Below, in pieces: positions 51,143 to 60,699 of a stretch of DNA of 64,000 nucleotides. The position numbers and the translations under genes are program-made. Below the pieces are notes generated by a model that saw only the letters and a list, made by a program, of their open reading frames with translations, did no database searches and was not told where the DNA came from. This DNA comes from Anaerolineales bacterium (GTDB lineage: Bacteria; Chloroflexota; Anaerolineae; Anaerolineales; UBA4823). Numbering within the stretch: position 1 is the stretch's first letter; each line of letters opens with the position of its first letter. The stretch spans positions 244,357-308,356 of the forward strand of contig JANXBJ010000001.1 in assembly GCA_025057645.1 (NCBI GenBank), read 5' to 3'.

Positions 51143-51473
51143 CGTCTTCTCCGAAAAGGGCAAAGGGCAAAGGGTGACACTCGCCACAGCCGATAAAGGG
51201 TTCTGTAACAACTTGCCCGATTTTAGTGCAGTATGCTGTTACCTTGACTTCTTGGCGCAGAAATGGAAAAGGTCTGATCAAGCGCGGTCTGAGTTCCATG
51301 TGAGAGCAGGCGTTTGCCTGACGAATCTCGGGCACTGGGCAAGTGTAGCAATGGCTTGGTTTCCAGGGCAAGGGAGGATGGGCTGCGCTCAATAAGCGAC
51401 ATTCCTCGACTTTGCGGCCGCGATAATAATCCCCATAGAAGTAGGGGCACTCTTTGCCAGCAGGCGTTTTCAT
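51114..51473 (-). CDS. Cysteine-rich small protein coupled to EF-P
   Basis: 119 residues with eight cysteines (C9, C25, C42, C45, C56, C82, C96, C99), among them two CxxC pairs (CYTC and CGEC). This suggests one or two bound metal ions or an Fe-S cluster. Motifs TPAGKECPYFYGDYYRGR and TEPFIGCGECH look conserved in character. Its ATG overlaps the efp stop by one base (TAATG), so it is translated by re-initiation after EF-P, and its end overlaps the HAD-DinB gene by 29 bases. I do not recognise a characterised family. Confidence 0.75.
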   Translation of the reverse strand: MKTPAGKECPYFYGDYYRGRKVEECRLLSAAHPPLPWKPSHCYTCPVPEIRQANACSHMELRPRLIRPFPFLRQEVKVTAYCTKIGQVVTEPFIGCGECHPLPFALFGEDDEANTAARP

Positions 51474-52030
51474 TACACTCGAGTTACGTATTCACCGGTG
51501 CGGGTATCAACACGAATGGTGTCACCCACTTCGACAAAAATGGGGACTTGGACTTGGAGGCCGGTTTCCGTCGTGACGCGCTTGGTGACACCGGTAGCAG
51601 TGTCGCCACGCACAGCTACTTCGGCTTCGGTAACCACCATGTCAACTGTGGTAGGAAGTTCAATATCGATCGGCTCGCCGTTGTAAAAGGTGAGCTTGAG
51701 TTCGAGGCCCTCTTTGAGATAACCGGCGTTTTCACCGACCACTTCCGCCGGGATAGCCGGCTGTTCGTAAGTTTCGGTGTCCATAAAATGATATAAGCTG
51801 CCGTCAAAGTAGAGATATTGCACGTTATGATAGTCCAAACGGACGTCCTGAACGCGGTCGCCCGAGATAAACGTTCTTTCAATCGTGGCACCTGTTCGAA
51901 GGTCGCGAGCTTTGATGCGGATGGTCGCCTTTCCTCTACCCGGTTTATGGTGCTCATATTCAAGCACCTTATACAAATTGCCGTCTAATTCAAAGGTCAC
52001 TCCTTTTCGCAGGTCGTTTACATCAATCAT
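51473..52030 (-). CDS. efp: Translation elongation factor P
   Basis: 185 residues from the ATG at 52030. MIDVNDLRKGVTFELDGNLYKVLEYEHHKPGRGKATIRIK starts the KOW-like domain I, and two OB domains follow (NVQYLYFDGSLYHFMDTETYEQ; LTFYNGEPIDIELPTTVDMVVTEAE). EF-P rescues ribosomes stalled at polyproline. The loop-tip residue is Arg32 (PGRG) instead of the modified Lys of Escherichia coli-type proteins; no known modification enzyme is in the window. A consensus promoter precedes it. Confidence 0.97.
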   Translation of the reverse strand: MIDVNDLRKGVTFELDGNLYKVLEYEHHKPGRGKATIRIKARDLRTGATIERTFISGDRVQDVRLDYHNVQYLYFDGSLYHFMDTETYEQPAIPAEVVGENAGYLKEGLELKLTFYNGEPIDIELPTTVDMVVTEAEVAVRGDTATGVTKRVTTETGLQVQVPIFVEVGDTIRVDTRTGEYVTRV

Positions 52031-52064
52031 AGAACGCCTTTCCAAGAGGAGGTTTTTGAGGGTG

Positions 52065-52093
52065 ATTATATTCCACCTTACAAGGCATGGCAA
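52065..52093 (-). promoter_or_regulatory. Promoter of the efp operon
   Basis: On the minus strand TTGCCA (52088-52093) and a perfect TATAAT (52065-52070), 17-base spacer, 35 bases upstream of the efp ATG. Confidence 0.8.
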
Positions 52094-52202
52094 GTGCTAA
52101 TCCGAGCGCTGACCGCAAGTAGCCCCTGAGGTGTGATATTAGACCGGATTATGGTAAACTATGCCTTGACCGAGGGTCTTTGGCGGTAGAAAGAGGATAC
52201 CT

Positions 52203-52595
52203 ATGAAGAAAAAGATCGTCTATATCGAAGATGAAGCCGAGATGATCGACCTTGTGCGGTTGATTTTAGGGCGCAAGGGGTATGAAGTGATCGGCGCGAA
52301 TGGTGGTCGCGAGGGCATCCGTCTCATCCAAACGGAGCAACCCGACTTAGTGCTGCTTGACTTGATGATGCCCGATATAGACGGTTGGGATGTCTATCAT
52401 CAGTTGCGTGCTGACGAACGGACGAAGTCGTTGCCGGTGATCGTAATCACAGCTCGGGCTCAGAACATCGATCGCGTCTTGGGAATAGAGATTGCTAAGG
52501 TGGATGACTATCTCGCCAAGCCGTTTACGCCCCAGGAACTTCTCGAAAGCGTAGCAAAGGTTTTTGCAAGGCGGGATCAGACCCTTGCCTTATAA
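52203..52595 (+). CDS. Single-domain response regulator
   Basis: 130 residues, one CheY-like receiver domain: the acidic pair in VYIEDEAEM, the phospho-acceptor Asp in LVLLDLMMPDIDGWDVY, the Thr in VIVITARAQN and the Lys in DDYLAKPFTPQEL. There is no output domain, and no histidine kinase lies nearby, so it must relay by protein contact with a kinase encoded elsewhere. A GAAAGAGG site precedes the ATG. Confidence 0.93.
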   Translation: MKKKIVYIEDEAEMIDLVRLILGRKGYEVIGANGGREGIRLIQTEQPDLVLLDLMMPDIDGWDVYHQLRADERTKSLPVIVITARAQNIDRVLGIEIAKVDDYLAKPFTPQELLESVAKVFARRDQTLAL

Positions 52596-52610
52596 GGAGT
52601 AAGCGCTGTT

Positions 52611-52985
52611 TTGTGGGTCAAGTTGGGGCGCAATCGCCAACCTCTCGATCCGCCGCTCTCCCTAAGGGTGTGTCGCAGTTTTGTGATGCGCCTGCGGGGA
52701 TACCTTTTCTCTGCCCCGCCCACTTTTGAGCAAGGCTTGTTGTTCTGGTATTTGCGGCCCGGTCGCTGGAATACAGCGATCCACATGATAGGTGTGCCTT
52801 TTCCCTTAGCCGTGATCTGGCTTAATGAAGCACAGTTAATTGTCGACAAAAGGATGGCGCTCCCTTGGCAGGTGGCTCTGGTGCCCAAGCGCGCTGCCCA
52901 GTATGTGATTGAGTGCCATCCTCAACGCTTGATCGACTTTTCCGAGGGTGAAAAATTGGATTTTCTAGAAGAGGTAGATGGGTGA
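52611..52985 (+). CDS. DUF192-family protein
   Basis: 124 residues from a TTG, with an AAGGAG site upstream. The DUF192 core is recognisable: FWYLRPGRWNTAIHMIGVPFPLAVIWLNEAQLIVDKRMALPW ... AAQYVIECHPQRLIDFSEGEKLDF. The family is a small beta-barrel fold of unknown function, often exported. Here no signal peptide is evident. It overlaps the following LysM-M23 gene by 4 bases (GTGA), suggesting coordinated envelope roles. Confidence 0.82.
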   Translation: MWVKLGRNRQPLDPPLSLRVCRSFVMRLRGYLFSAPPTFEQGLLFWYLRPGRWNTAIHMIGVPFPLAVIWLNEAQLIVDKRMALPWQVALVPKRAAQYVIECHPQRLIDFSEGEKLDFLEEVDG

Positions 52986-54397
52986 TTGGCAAGCTAGTTC
53001 AGAGGTTATTAGTGGTTGCATTCTTGTTCATTCCCTTGTCTTTGGCTTGGGCGCAAGAAGGGTCGGTCGGCGCTACTTATCTCGTCCAAGCAGGGGATAC
53101 CCTCTGGAGCATTGCCCAGCGTTTTCGGGTTTCGGTAAGCGAACTGGCTGCCCTAAACAACTTGCAAAATCCCAACCAATTGACGGCGGGAACGGAATTG
53201 TTGATCCCGGCAATCGAAGGATTTTCCGGTCGTCTGACTGCCGTTCCTCTAGCACTGGGTGAGAATTTGGCAGGAGTCAGCCGGAAGTTTGAAATCCCTA
53301 TTGAATTGTTAATGCGCTTGAATCATATCGTTACATCGAACGAAATGTATGCTGGAGCTTCGCTAGTCCTGCCACAAGACAACTTGGATGCGACTCCACT
53401 GCCCTGCTTGGTTCTTCCCGAAGACCTCTCTCTGCTAGAGCTTGCTATTTTGACGGAAGCCAATCCATGGGAATTTGCGGTGCAGAATCAACTGACCCAG
53501 ACAGTCCAAATCCTTCCCGGCGAGCCCTATCGAGGAGGAATTGAGGCTCAGGGTGAGGTGATGAGCGAGCTGGCTTGTCCCTTTGTAGAGCTCAGTTTAT
53601 CTCCAACGCGCTTGTTGCAGGGCAAAACCGGGGTGATCCGCCTTAGGGGACGAGCGGGGATGAGTCTGCAAGCTCACTTTATGAATCGCATGATCCCGTT
53701 TGTTGAGGAGCTGGCTGGGGAATATGTCCTTTTGGTTGGGGTTCACGCCATGGCGCAACCCGGTTTGTATCCGTTGGAGGTTCAATGGGTCTCGGGCGAT
53801 ACGGTGGAGTATGCTTTTTCTCAAATGGTCAATGTGGGTAAGGTGGATTATCCATACGATAACCCACTTACAGTTGATCCTGAAACGATTGACCCGGCGG
53901 TCACCGAACCAGAGAACAAATTATGGGCTTCCTATGCCCAAGCGTTCACACCCACAAAGTATTGGCAGGGGGAGTTCGTTTTCCCATCCCCGCTTTCTAA
54001 AGAATATTGCCTCACGTCCGGGGATTGTTGGTCTTCTCGGTTCGGGAATCGACGCTCGTATAATGGCAGTACGTATGATTACTTTCATACTGGTTTGGAC
54101 ATTGTTGGAAGAGAGGGGACGGAGATCTACGCTCCTGCAGACGGTGTAGTGGTTTTTGCCGGGTCGCTTACCGTGCGCGGCAAGGCGACCATGATCGATC
54201 ACGGATGGGGAGTTTTTACCGGTTATTACCATCAAAAAGAAATTTATGTGCGAGCAGGGGAACGAGTAGAGGCCGGGCAGTTAATCGGTCTAGTGGGGTC
54301 CACTGGTCGCTCGCAGGGGCCTCATCTTCACTTCGAAGTGTGGGTAAATGGGGTACAGGTTGATCCCCTTGATTGGCTTAGCCAGACTTACCCTTAG
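52982..54397 (+). CDS. Secreted LysM-M23 peptidase
   Basis: 471 residues. An N-terminal signal peptide (LLVVAFLFIPLSLAWAQ) is followed by LysM 1 (YLVQAGDTLWSIAQRFRVSVSELAALNNLQNP) and LysM 2 (AVPLALGENLAGVSRKFEIPIELLMRLNHI). A linker of about 200 residues leads to the M23 domain, with zinc ligands in FHTGLDIVG and GPHLHFEVWVNG and the YAPADGVVVFAG segment. It is a peptidoglycan endopeptidase or a catalytically active cell-wall binding protein outside the cytoplasm. Confidence 0.93.
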   Translation: MIGKLVQRLLVVAFLFIPLSLAWAQEGSVGATYLVQAGDTLWSIAQRFRVSVSELAALNNLQNPNQLTAGTELLIPAIEGFSGRLTAVPLALGENLAGVSRKFEIPIELLMRLNHIVTSNEMYAGASLVLPQDNLDATPLPCLVLPEDLSLLELAILTEANPWEFAVQNQLTQTVQILPGEPYRGGIEAQGEVMSELACPFVELSLSPTRLLQGKTGVIRLRGRAGMSLQAHFMNRMIPFVEELAGEYVLLVGVHAMAQPGLYPLEVQWVSGDTVEYAFSQMVNVGKVDYPYDNPLTVDPETIDPAVTEPENKLWASYAQAFTPTKYWQGEFVFPSPLSKEYCLTSGDCWSSRFGNRRSYNGSTYDYFHTGLDIVGREGTEIYAPADGVVVFAGSLTVRGKATMIDHGWGVFTGYYHQKEIYVRAGERVEAGQLIGLVGSTGRSQGPHLHFEVWVNGVQVDPLDWLSQTYP

Positions 54398-54702
54398 TAC
54401 GAGTGATCTCCCTCTTCGCCGTTGGTCTCCGCTTGGGCTAGAAATATTTCTAAGTACTGTTTTGCTCTAGGAAAGTCTTGCTTGGAGACGATAATTTCTA
54501 TCTCAGATAGCTTTCCGAGGTGGACGGGATAGGCATACTGTCCCACGGCTTCCTGAGAAAGGTAGGCTGCAACTTGGTTCTCGCGCAAGAATTCAACCAG
54601 AAGATGAGAGAGCAGCGGATTGTTGGAGCGATAGAGGATAACCTCTTCTGAATGAAGGAAGAATTTTCTCAGAAATTCGAGCAATCGGAAAAGATAGAGC
54701 AT
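54394..54702 (-). CDS. DUF2007-like small protein
   Basis: 102 residues. After a hydrophobic, basic start (MLYLFRLLEFLRKFFLHSE) comes EVILYRSNNPLLSHLLVEFLRENQVAAYLSQEAVG and EIEIIVSKQDFPRAKQYLEIFL, the pattern of DUF2007, a small ferredoxin-like fold proposed to have a signalling role. It overlaps the convergent M23 gene by 4 bases. Function is unknown. Confidence 0.75.
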   Translation of the reverse strand: MLYLFRLLEFLRKFFLHSEEVILYRSNNPLLSHLLVEFLRENQVAAYLSQEAVGQYAYPVHLGKLSEIEIIVSKQDFPRAKQYLEIFLAQAETNGEEGDHSY

Positions 54703-54756
54703 GGATAGAGTATAATAAAAGCTTGGAAGAAAGAGAAGAAGATGTAAGGTGTAGAA

Positions 54757-56367
54757 ATGGTTATTGCGTCCACGGTCCTAAAAGAGGGTTACTGGGAGCT
54801 ATTCGAGCTGAAGGATCAGGACATCGAGTATCTTTATAATTACCTGCTCGAAAGCGAAACACCCCTTACCACGACAGAGCTGCTCTCGGTTTTGATTGAG
54901 GAGCGTTTCCGTCAAGAGAAACTCAGGCGGCAGATGGAACGCGGCCAAGGGTGCGATCTTTACCTCCCACGAGAGCGGTATCAGGTCGGGCAACGTTTAG
55001 TTTTTCCCGCTTTGGGTTGGAAGAAAGGGGTGGTCGTTGGCGTACGGGTCGGACGAAACCCGGATCTGGGTCCGTTTGAAGTGATTAAAGTGGAGTTCGA
55101 TCAGGGGGAAACTCGGGAATTTGCGGCAGCTTTGGATAACCATCCGTTGAATCAGCCTCCCCGGGTCGAAGAGGAGGAAGAGCAACTGGACCTTCAGGCT
55201 GTTCTCGACACCTACGGAGACCTTCTTAGCCGGCGGGTCGAGGAAGGTTTACGGGAGCATGCGGATTTTGTGCAAATTGCGGGCAAGTGGTTTCCGCGAG
55301 CGCTCTTGGTTGATATTAACATGGGTCACCTCAATTTGGCTGAAGCGGTCTTGGACATGGCCGGGGGTGGACCCTTGCCTACTGCAAAGATCCTCGAGCA
55401 GATTGAGTTGCAGAGCAATGTTAATCCAAAATTGCTCGAATTTTCACTAAATTACGCCCTCCAAGAGGACGATCGTTTTGATGAGGTGGGAGCTGCTGGT
55501 GAAGTTTTGTGGTTCCTAAGACGATTGGAGCCTCCCGCAGTCCTAGAACCTCCTTTGCATTTGCGATATTCCCCACTGGAAGAGGACCGCTCACTGTTTA
55601 CTGAGGAGATGCTTCGCTTAGAAGCTAGCTTACAGGATGAATTATCTCCACCGCCGGAGAAAGTGGTTAAGGTGGATGAGGTACAGATTGCCCTAATTTA
55701 TCCTCATTGGCGCGAAGGCACTTTGCCTTTGTCTGCACAGACACGGTTGCTTTTCCCCACGGCCTACGAAGCACCTCGGATTCGTTTTACCATCGTAGAT
55801 GGAGAGAGTAACGAGCGTTTCCCGGCATGGGTGGTGCGCAGGTATGGCTATGTCTACGGATTGAAGGAATGGTATGAGAAGCGCAGTTTGATTCCGGGTA
55901 GCTTGGTCAAGATCCAGCGAGGGAAGAACAAGGGAGAGGTTCTTCTCACGCCGCTAGCGCGGCGGCCGGGTCGAGAGTGGGTGCGCACGGTCTTGGTGGG
56001 ATCTGATGGAGGAGTGGTCTTTGCAATGTTGAAGCATCATGTGGCGACCCAATTCGATGAGCGAATGGCAATTATCGTGCCGGATGTCGAAGGGGTTGAT
56101 CGAGCATGGGAGAGGGTCTTACGGGAGCGTATCCCGTTTGAGAAAGTGGTGGTCAACATGGTGCGTGAGTTGTCTAAGCTAAATCCTCAGGGGCACGTGC
56201 ATGCGACTGAACTCTACGCTGCAGTCAACATTTTACGACGCAGCCCGCCAGGGCCTATCCTCTCCCTGTTGAATTCGCGATCGTATTTTGTCCATGTAGG
56301 TGACCAGTATTATCGCTACGTGGAAGGTGACGAATCCAGCGGAGAGGAGGCAAATTGGCTGAACTAA
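54757..56367 (+). CDS. Multi-winged-helix protein of unknown function
   Basis: 536 residues. Three segments resemble HARE/RNAP-delta-like winged helices: near residues 20-60 (SETPLTTTELLSVLIEERF), near 205-260 (PLPTAKILEQIELQSN ... DDRFDEVGAAGEVLWFL) and near the C terminus (GHVHATELYAAVNILRR). A beta segment around residue 85 (GWKKGVVVGVRVGRNP) is KOW-like. This suggests a nucleic-acid or RNA polymerase-associated protein. It overlaps a 145-residue gene by 13 bases. I recognise no characterised homologue. Confidence 0.78.
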   Translation: MVIASTVLKEGYWELFELKDQDIEYLYNYLLESETPLTTTELLSVLIEERFRQEKLRRQMERGQGCDLYLPRERYQVGQRLVFPALGWKKGVVVGVRVGRNPDLGPFEVIKVEFDQGETREFAAALDNHPLNQPPRVEEEEEQLDLQAVLDTYGDLLSRRVEEGLREHADFVQIAGKWFPRALLVDINMGHLNLAEAVLDMAGGGPLPTAKILEQIELQSNVNPKLLEFSLNYALQEDDRFDEVGAAGEVLWFLRRLEPPAVLEPPLHLRYSPLEEDRSLFTEEMLRLEASLQDELSPPPEKVVKVDEVQIALIYPHWREGTLPLSAQTRLLFPTAYEAPRIRFTIVDGESNERFPAWVVRRYGYVYGLKEWYEKRSLIPGSLVKIQRGKNKGEVLLTPLARRPGREWVRTVLVGSDGGVVFAMLKHHVATQFDERMAIIVPDVEGVDRAWERVLRERIPFEKVVVNMVRELSKLNPQGHVHATELYAAVNILRRSPPGPILSLLNSRSYFVHVGDQYYRYVEGDESSGEEANWLN

Positions 56368-56792
56368 AACGCGCACTGATTTCAAAGCCGACCCTTCACA
56401 CCCCCTTTCACATTGACTATGACTGGTGGAAGCAAAACGACCGGGATTGGCAAGTGTATCTTTACAATTTACTGTGTCCTGAGCATCAAAAACTCTTCGG
56501 CGATGGATCGGTCGACGAGATCATCGATTGGGTAGACCCGCAGACTGCAGAAGTGCACCCGGTGAATGGATTGCACCACGTGATTATGGAGCACTGCGCC
56601 AACCAACCTGAATTCTTAGCTCCCGGGACTCCCTTGGTAGACTTGATTTTCCGGGTATTCTTGGCAAACGGCAACACGCCGCTTACCCCTATTGAATTGA
56701 GTGAGCGCTTAGGCAGACCCGCCCAAACCATTTTGACCGTTTTATCAGGGAACCGGGTCTACCGTGGCTTGCGTCCTATAGTAGAATCCTGA
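56355..56792 (+). CDS. Small conserved protein paired with the winged-helix gene
   Basis: 145 residues from a TTG with a GAGGAGG site inside the upstream gene. It contains a core DWWKQNDRDWQVYLYNLLCPEHQ and a C-terminal helix-turn-helix-like segment (LTPIELSERLGRPAQTILTVLSGNRVYRGLRPI). The overlap with the upstream winged-helix gene and the shared HTH character suggest they act together. No catalytic motif or characterised family is recognised. Confidence 0.75.
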   Translation: MAELKRALISKPTLHTPFHIDYDWWKQNDRDWQVYLYNLLCPEHQKLFGDGSVDEIIDWVDPQTAEVHPVNGLHHVIMEHCANQPEFLAPGTPLVDLIFRVFLANGNTPLTPIELSERLGRPAQTILTVLSGNRVYRGLRPIVES

Positions 56793-56876
56793 ATTGCAAT
56801 GGAAGGTCGGAGGGGTTCTTGAACTAGGGTTCGGCGGCGGTGGATGGAGGTGTGTTAAGCTGAGTGGAGAGAGAAT

Positions 56877-56949
56877 GCCCCAGTAGCTCAACGGACAGAG
56901 CAGTAGCCTTCTAAGCTAACGGTTGTGGGTTCGAATCCCGCCTGGGGCG
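56877..56949 (+). tRNA. tRNA-Arg (TCT)
   Basis: 73 nt. The acceptor stem GCCCCAG/CTGGGGC, the D loop AGCTCAACGGACAGAGC, the anticodon stem-loop AGTAGCCTTCTAAGCTAAC with anticodon TCT, and the T arm GTGGGTTCGAATCCCGC are all recognisable. It reads AGA codons. No CCA is encoded. An inverted repeat GGAGTGT (56953-56959)/ACACTCC (56971-56977) just after the 3' end may be its terminator stem. Confidence 0.95.
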
Positions 56950-57011
56950 CTAGGAGTGTGCTTTGAGGCTACACTCCGAACCAGTTATACCGTTTTTGAA
57001 GGATGGTAGAG

Positions 57012-57536
57012 ATGGTCACTGAAAGAAAAGGACTCCTAAAGTTCCAAGAGCAAGATGTAACCATTATCGGTGAGGACCTTAAGGTCGGAGAGAAGGCACC
57101 GGATTTCTCGGTTCACACAGTGGACTGGAAGCCCTTTCGAGGCCTTGGGGATACGCAGGGAAAAGTGCGCATTATTGGTTCATTGCCTAGCTTGAACACT
57201 TCCGTTTGTGATCGGGAGACCCGCCGCTTCAACGAAGAAGCAAGTGCATTGGGGCCAGATGTGGTCATTGAGATGATCAGCATGGATCTGCCCTTCACTC
57301 TCAAGAACTGGTGTGCGGCGGCCGGTGTCGAGCGAGTGCTGACTCTATCCGATCATCTGTCTGCTGAGTTCGGTGAGCGGTATGGAGTGCTCATCAAGGA
57401 GCTGCGCATTCTCCGCCGGGCGGTCTTTGTGGTTGATCGTCAGGGTACTTTGACTTATGTGGCTTATATGCCGGCGCTTGGGGATGAGCCTGATTACGAG
57501 GCGGTCCTAGCTCATGCACGGGCCGCCTTGGGTTAG
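57012..57536 (+). CDS. tpx: Thiol peroxidase
   Basis: 174 residues from the ATG at 57012, which has GAAGGA 8 bases upstream; the ATG at 57003 would add three residues. The peroxiredoxin fold shows the peroxidatic Cys in LNTSVCDRETRRFNEEA, the resolving Cys in LKNWCAAAGV, and VGEKAPDFSV at the start. Tpx reduces hydrogen peroxide and alkyl hydroperoxides with thioredoxin, consistent with oxygen tolerance or defence. It follows tRNA-Arg. Confidence 0.95.
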   Translation: MVTERKGLLKFQEQDVTIIGEDLKVGEKAPDFSVHTVDWKPFRGLGDTQGKVRIIGSLPSLNTSVCDRETRRFNEEASALGPDVVIEMISMDLPFTLKNWCAAAGVERVLTLSDHLSAEFGERYGVLIKELRILRRAVFVVDRQGTLTYVAYMPALGDEPDYEAVLAHARAALG

Positions 57537-57572
57537 GTGCTTTTTGGACCTAGAATCTGTGGAGGGCGTTGA

Positions 57573-57998
57573 ATGTTCGAGCTCCACTTGAAGTCGAGTC
57601 TTTCTAGGCCGGGGGTATATATCTTAGAAAGTTTCCGCCGTTTGGAGGATACGTATCCACATGGATTTCTAATAGCACGGCCTCATCTTTGGCGACCCTC
57701 GACAGATGTCTTCGAGACCGAAGACGCCCTCATCGTTCGTATAGAAGTGGCAGGGATGCGGGAAGAGGATTTTACCATTTTGCTGGATAGTAAATACCTC
57801 ACCGTGCGCGGAGTCCGAGTTGATACCTCCGAGCGCAGGGCCTATCACCAGATGGAAATCCCTTTCGGCGAGTTTATCAGCGAGGTCGAGCTACCTTTTG
57901 CTGTGGATGCCGAGAGGATTGAGGCAGTATACCAAGCAGGATTTTTGCGCATTACTTTGCCTAAGAAACCTCCACAACACATCCCGATTCGCAAGTGA
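57573..57998 (+). CDS. Small heat shock protein (Hsp20/alpha-crystallin)
   Basis: 141 residues. The alpha-crystallin domain is visible as WRPSTDVFETEDALIVRIEVAGMREEDFTILLDSKYLTVRGVR, with the RAYHQMEIPFGEFISEVELPFAVDAERIEAVYQAGFLRITLPK tail and its terminal IPI motif (HIPIRK). It is a holdase chaperone that keeps unfolding proteins soluble. It lies immediately upstream of lon, an appropriate partner in protein quality control. Confidence 0.93.
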   Translation: MFELHLKSSLSRPGVYILESFRRLEDTYPHGFLIARPHLWRPSTDVFETEDALIVRIEVAGMREEDFTILLDSKYLTVRGVRVDTSERRAYHQMEIPFGEFISEVELPFAVDAERIEAVYQAGFLRITLPKKPPQHIPIRK

Positions 57999-58044
57999 GA
58001 GGTTCTGGATGTGATTATTTCGAGGACTCCTCTCTAAAAAGCAC

Positions 58045-60699
58045 ATGTCCGCGACACGCTGGTTATCGAACATGATGGAACTTTTGGGATACTTCGACAC
58101 GGAAGACCTTCTACTAAGCGAGTTAGTGCTTTCTGCTTCCTCCAATCCGGCTGAAAGCGGAGAGTCTGCGTCCAGTGACTCGGCCCGCCAGGAAGCCAAG
58201 AGAGAAGGAGAAATTCCGGAAGTCTTGCCTATTCTGCCGCTGAGGGGTCTGGTGGTCTATCCTCAGACCGTGGTGCCGTTGACTGTCGGGCAGCCACGGT
58301 CCATCCGCTTGGTGGATGATGTTGTTACGTCTGAGCAACGGATTATTGGATTGGTTGCTTCAAAGAATCCTGAATTGGAGCTACCCAATCCGCCAGATTT
58401 ATACGAGTACGGCACGGCGGCGGTCATTCATCGCCTTTTCCGGGCTCCGGATGGGACGATCCGCTTAGTAGTTCAAGGCATCTCCCGTTTCCGCACCCTT
58501 GAGTATGTCCAAGAGGAACCGTATCTCAAGGCGCGTATCGAGCTGCGCCCGGAGGTCGTTGAGGAAGGAACGGAGATCGAAGCTCTAGCGCGCAATGCTC
58601 GCTCTCAGTTTGAGCGTATAGCAGAGATGATCCCTTCTATCCCCCGCGAACTAGTGGCTGCTGTTCTTTCCCTTGAGGACCCTCTGCAAATCGTCTATAC
58701 AGTAGCTAACTTCCAGCGTATGGACCTCAGCGATGCAGAAGCGATCTTAGAGCTTGACTCTGTGTCGCAGAAATTGCACAAACTTGTCGCCATTCTGGCG
58801 CGAGAGATTGAGGTTCTGGAGATTGGACAGAAAATTCAAAACGAAGCTCGCTCTGAGATCGAAAAGGTGCAGCGAGAGTATTTCCTGCGCGAGCAGTTGA
58901 AGGCGATCCAAAGAGAGCTAGGCGAAGCCGATGAACAGCAGCAAGAAATTGAGGAATTCCGGAAGCGCATCGAAGCGGCGAAGATGCCCGAAGAAGCCGA
59001 GAAGCAAGCTCGGCGGGAGCTAGACCGGCTCTCAAGGTTGCCAACCGCTGCTGCAGAATATGGAGTGATTCGTACCTATTTAGATTGGCTGGTCAGTCTA
59101 CCTTGGTCAGTGACCACCGAGGACAATTTAGATATTGCTCATGCTCGACAGGTGCTCGACCAGGATCACTACGGCTTAGAGGATGTCAAGGAGCGTATTC
59201 TCGAATACCTAGCGGTTCGAAGGCGGCGTCTGGAACGCGCAGCCGAAGAAAGTGAAGCCGGAGTGCGGGATGAAATTCGTCGCGTAAGGGAAGGTGCGAT
59301 CCTTTGTTTTGTCGGTCCTCCAGGGGTGGGGAAAACCTCGTTGGGACGCTCGATTGCGCGCGCCATGGGGCGTAAGTTCGTGCGCATCTCTCTAGGCGGT
59401 GTGCGCGATGAGGCGGAAATTCGAGGTCACCGCCGTACATATATCGGTGCCTTACCCGGACGCATTATCCAGGCCTTGCGTCGCGTCGAAAGCCGTAATC
59501 CGGTTTTTATGTTGGATGAAGTGGATAAGCTGGTCTTCGATTTTCACGGTGACCCGGCTTCTGCTTTGCTTGAGGTGTTGGACCCGGAGCAGAATTCGGA
59601 GTTTCGGGATCATTACCTAGAGGTGCCTTTTGATCTTTCGCAGGTGTTATTTATAACCACAGCAAATACCCTAGAGACAATCCCAGGTCCGCTGCGCGAT
59701 CGGATGGAGATCATCCAAATCTCAGGCTACACGGATCGAGAGAAGATCGCCATTGCCCGCCATTATTTGATCCCTCGACAGATACGAGAAAACGGGCTGC
59801 GGCCGGAGGAAATCTCCTTTACTGATGAAGCGCTGGAAAAAATCATTCGCTCTTACACTCGAGAGGCCGGGGTGCGCAACCTGGAGAGAGAGATCGGAGC
59901 TGTTTGTCGTAAGGTTGTCACCCGCATCTCCGAGGGGAAAGAAACTTCAGTCCTCGTGACGCCTGAGAGAATTAGGGAGTTCCTCGGGCGAGAAAAATAC
60001 TTCGGCACTGAAGAGATTGCCGAGCGAACAGCTATTCCTGGGGTTGCAACCGGCTTAGCATGGACACCGGTGGGCGGAGACATCCTTTTTGTCGAGGCGA
60101 CTTCGATGCCTGGCTCGAAAGGATTCCAGTTGACAGGTTCCCTAGGGAATGTGATGCAAGAGTCGGCACGAGCGGCCTTATCTTACGTGCGATCTCGGGC
60201 TCAAGAGCTCGGCATTGATCCCAAAACCTTTGAGAAAATTGACATTCACTTGCACGTACCTTCAGGCGCTCAGCCTAAGGACGGCCCCTCAGCAGGCGTG
60301 ACCATGGTCACTGCGTTGGCTTCTGTGCTTACCCAACGACCGGTGCGCCCGGATGTTGCCATGACTGGGGAGATCACCTTGCGAGGTCAAGTCCTGCCGG
60401 TCGGTGGAATCAAAGAAAAAGTTCTGGCGGCCCATCGTTCGGGCTTGAAGGTGGTGATCCTGCCTTCGAAGAATAAACATGACCTTGAAGACCTTCCCGA
60501 AGAAGTGCGGAACTCGCTTCAGTTTATCTTCGTGGATACGGTTGACGAGGTGTTGAAAGTGGCTTTGGATTTGCCAATTGATGAGCCTAAGCCTCCATCA
60601 AGCAGCGATGGAAAGGCAAGCCCATCCAAGGCAAAGAGAACGTTGCGCAAGCGAAAGGAAATCCAGGAACATGTCGCCCCGCAAAGTGGTTCTGATTGA
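58045..60699 (+). CDS. lon: ATP-dependent protease Lon
   Basis: 884 residues. The N-terminal substrate domain ([32 protein letters not shown]) is followed by the AAA domain (Walker [19 protein letters not shown]) and the Ser-Lys protease ([15 protein letters not shown] with the catalytic Ser, and [16 protein letters not shown] with the Lys). Lon degrades misfolded and regulatory proteins. The first 55 residues are an unusual Ser-rich extension. Its C terminus is a basic tail that overlaps a response regulator gene by 29 bases. Confidence 0.97.
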   Translation: MSATRWLSNMMELLGYFDTEDLLLSELVLSASSNPAESGESASSDSARQEAKREGEIPEVLPILPLRGLVVYPQTVVPLTVGQPRSIRLVDDVVTSEQRIIGLVASKNPELELPNPPDLYEYGTAAVIHRLFRAPDGTIRLVVQGISRFRTLEYVQEEPYLKARIELRPEVVEEGTEIEALARNARSQFERIAEMIPSIPRELVAAVLSLEDPLQIVYTVANFQRMDLSDAEAILELDSVSQKLHKLVAILAREIEVLEIGQKIQNEARSEIEKVQREYFLREQLKAIQRELGEADEQQQEIEEFRKRIEAAKMPEEAEKQARRELDRLSRLPTAAAEYGVIRTYLDWLVSLPWSVTTEDNLDIAHARQVLDQDHYGLEDVKERILEYLAVRRRRLERAAEESEAGVRDEIRRVREGAILCFVGPPGVGKTSLGRSIARAMGRKFVRISLGGVRDEAEIRGHRRTYIGALPGRIIQALRRVESRNPVFMLDEVDKLVFDFHGDPASALLEVLDPEQNSEFRDHYLEVPFDLSQVLFITTANTLETIPGPLRDRMEIIQISGYTDREKIAIARHYLIPRQIRENGLRPEEISFTDEALEKIIRSYTREAGVRNLEREIGAVCRKVVTRISEGKETSVLVTPERIREFLGREKYFGTEEIAERTAIPGVATGLAWTPVGGDILFVEATSMPGSKGFQLTGSLGNVMQESARAALSYVRSRAQELGIDPKTFEKIDIHLHVPSGAQPKDGPSAGVTMVTALASVLTQRPVRPDVAMTGEITLRGQVLPVGGIKEKVLAAHRSGLKVVILPSKNKHDLEDLPEEVRNSLQFIFVDTVDEVLKVALDLPIDEPKPPSSSDGKASPSKAKRTLRKRKEIQEHVAPQSGSD

